The notes under the pieces are model-generated. The model made no database searches, was not told where the DNA came from, and was given only the letters and a program-made list of their open reading frames with translations. A stretch of 64,000 nucleotides of DNA from the NCBI GenBank assembly GCA_903848465.1, contig CAINGK010000125.1:62001-126000 (forward strand). The letters are read 5' to 3'. Position 1 is the stretch's first letter, and the number at the start of each line of letters is the position of its first letter. Made by a program: the position numbers and the translations under genes. This stretch comes from an uncultured Verrucomicrobiota bacterium (GTDB lineage: Bacteria > Verrucomicrobiota > Verrucomicrobiia > Verrucomicrobiales > Verrucomicrobiaceae). This document shows, one piece after another, positions 63,734-64,000 of the stretch.

Positions 63734-63747
63734 TGTTCTATTGAACA
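63734..63747. promoter_or_regulatory. LexA (SOS) operator of the Verrucomicrobia type
   Basis: Perfect palindrome TGTTCTATTGAACA, i.e. TGTTC-N4-GAACA, the consensus reported for Verrucomicrobium spinosum LexA. It ends 32 bases before the ATG of the Y-family polymerase and ~95 bases from the divergent DUF2726 start, positioned to block the polymerase promoter. Confidence 0.85.
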
Positions 63748-63779
63748 GTCTTCGATTTGAACGAGGTTTCAGACCGCCC

Positions 63780-64000
63780 ATGTCTGCTCCTCATGTCATT
63801 TCCGCTTCACCTCAGTTCGTGGACTGGTTGTTTCTCGACCTGAACAGCTACTTCGCCAGCGTGGAGCAGCAACTGCGCCCAGAACTGCGGGGCAAGCCGA
63901 TCGCGGTGGTTCCCGTGGATACGGACGCGACGTGTGCCATTGCAGCCAGCCAAGAGGCAAAAAAGTTTGGGATCAAGACAGGAACGAACATCGGCGAGGC
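63780..64000 (+). CDS. Y-family DNA polymerase (DinB/UmuC-like), 5' part
   Basis: First 73 codons of a translesion DNA polymerase; the rest is outside the window. WLFLDLNSYFASVEQQLRPELRGKPIAVVP is the palm start of the Y-family (catalytic Asp in DLNSYFASVE), followed by CAIAASQEAKKFGIKTGTNIGEA. The LexA operator just upstream supports SOS control. Whether it is DinB (Pol IV) or a DnaE2-associated homologue cannot be told from this part. Confidence 0.88.
   Translation, partial: MSAPHVISASPQFVDWLFLDLNSYFASVEQQLRPELRGKPIAVVPVDTDATCAIAASQEAKKFGIKTGTNIGE

Overview
The window is a gene-dense (about 60% GC), mostly chromosomal-looking stretch from a Verrucomicrobiota-type bacterium, most like Prosthecobacter/Verrucomicrobium. 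Supporting signs are two Tat-exported DUF1501 proteins, a PEP-CTERM protein, many exported hydrolases and beta-propeller proteins, a long-form PurF, and a perfect TGTTC-N4-GAACA palindrome (the LexA motif published for Verrucomicrobium spinosum) in front of a Y-family DNA polymerase. No rRNA, tRNA, CRISPR array, transposase or phage gene was recognised.

Layout. 1-3.8 kb: C-terminus of a penicillin-binding protein, dctA-type symporter, leuC with a strong terminator. 3.8-7.7 kb: three same-strand hydrolase genes, the last an isochorismatase-SGNH fusion. 7.7-17.2 kb: MBL-fold protein, ferredoxin, KdsD, TraB/GumN lipoprotein, DUF1501 protein, alpha/beta hydrolase, M20 amidohydrolase, LptF/G permease. 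17.3-23.5 kb: minus-strand argC-argJ-argB-argD-argF-murI operon. 23.6-28.3 kb: a ClpX-like unfoldase without a zinc domain, overlapped by a catalytically degenerate cyclase-like membrane protein, then recR, an RDD protein and a zincin. 28.3-41.5 kb: M1 peptidase with HEAT repeats, second DUF1501 protein, PQQ-type sugar dehydrogenase, purF, rlmM-like, sialate O-acetylesterase, ion channel, HlyD adaptor, PEP-CTERM protein. 41.6-53.6 kb: thrC, an MFS/small protein/argA operon, an amidase, an N-acetylneuraminate lyase-like aldolase, beta-propeller proteins, an M60 mucinase-like peptidase and an XRE-cupin regulator. 53.7-58.6 kb: metH. 58.6-64 kb: PBP1A, a pair of secreted proteins, DUF2726 protein and the SOS-type polymerase.

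The most remarkable object is metH. Its frame is open for 1618 codons, but a 342-codon block (about 56044-57069) sits exactly in the linker between the cap and the cobalamin-binding domain. The block encodes a zeta-toxin-like P-loop kinase and, in a different frame, a 64-codon ORF that ends at the right junction. Both junctions carry the similar short word GAAAA(A)GGC, and removing the block restores a normal-length methionine synthase. It looks like a toxin-type gene (possibly with a partner) lodged in frame inside a housekeeping gene.

Other themes are arginine synthesis (ArgC/J/B/D/F plus a separate ArgA), exported hydrolases suited to glycan or mucin breakdown, and peptidoglycan metabolism (two PBPs, MurI, amidase). 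All functions are assigned from motifs and family resemblance read by eye; no database search was run.
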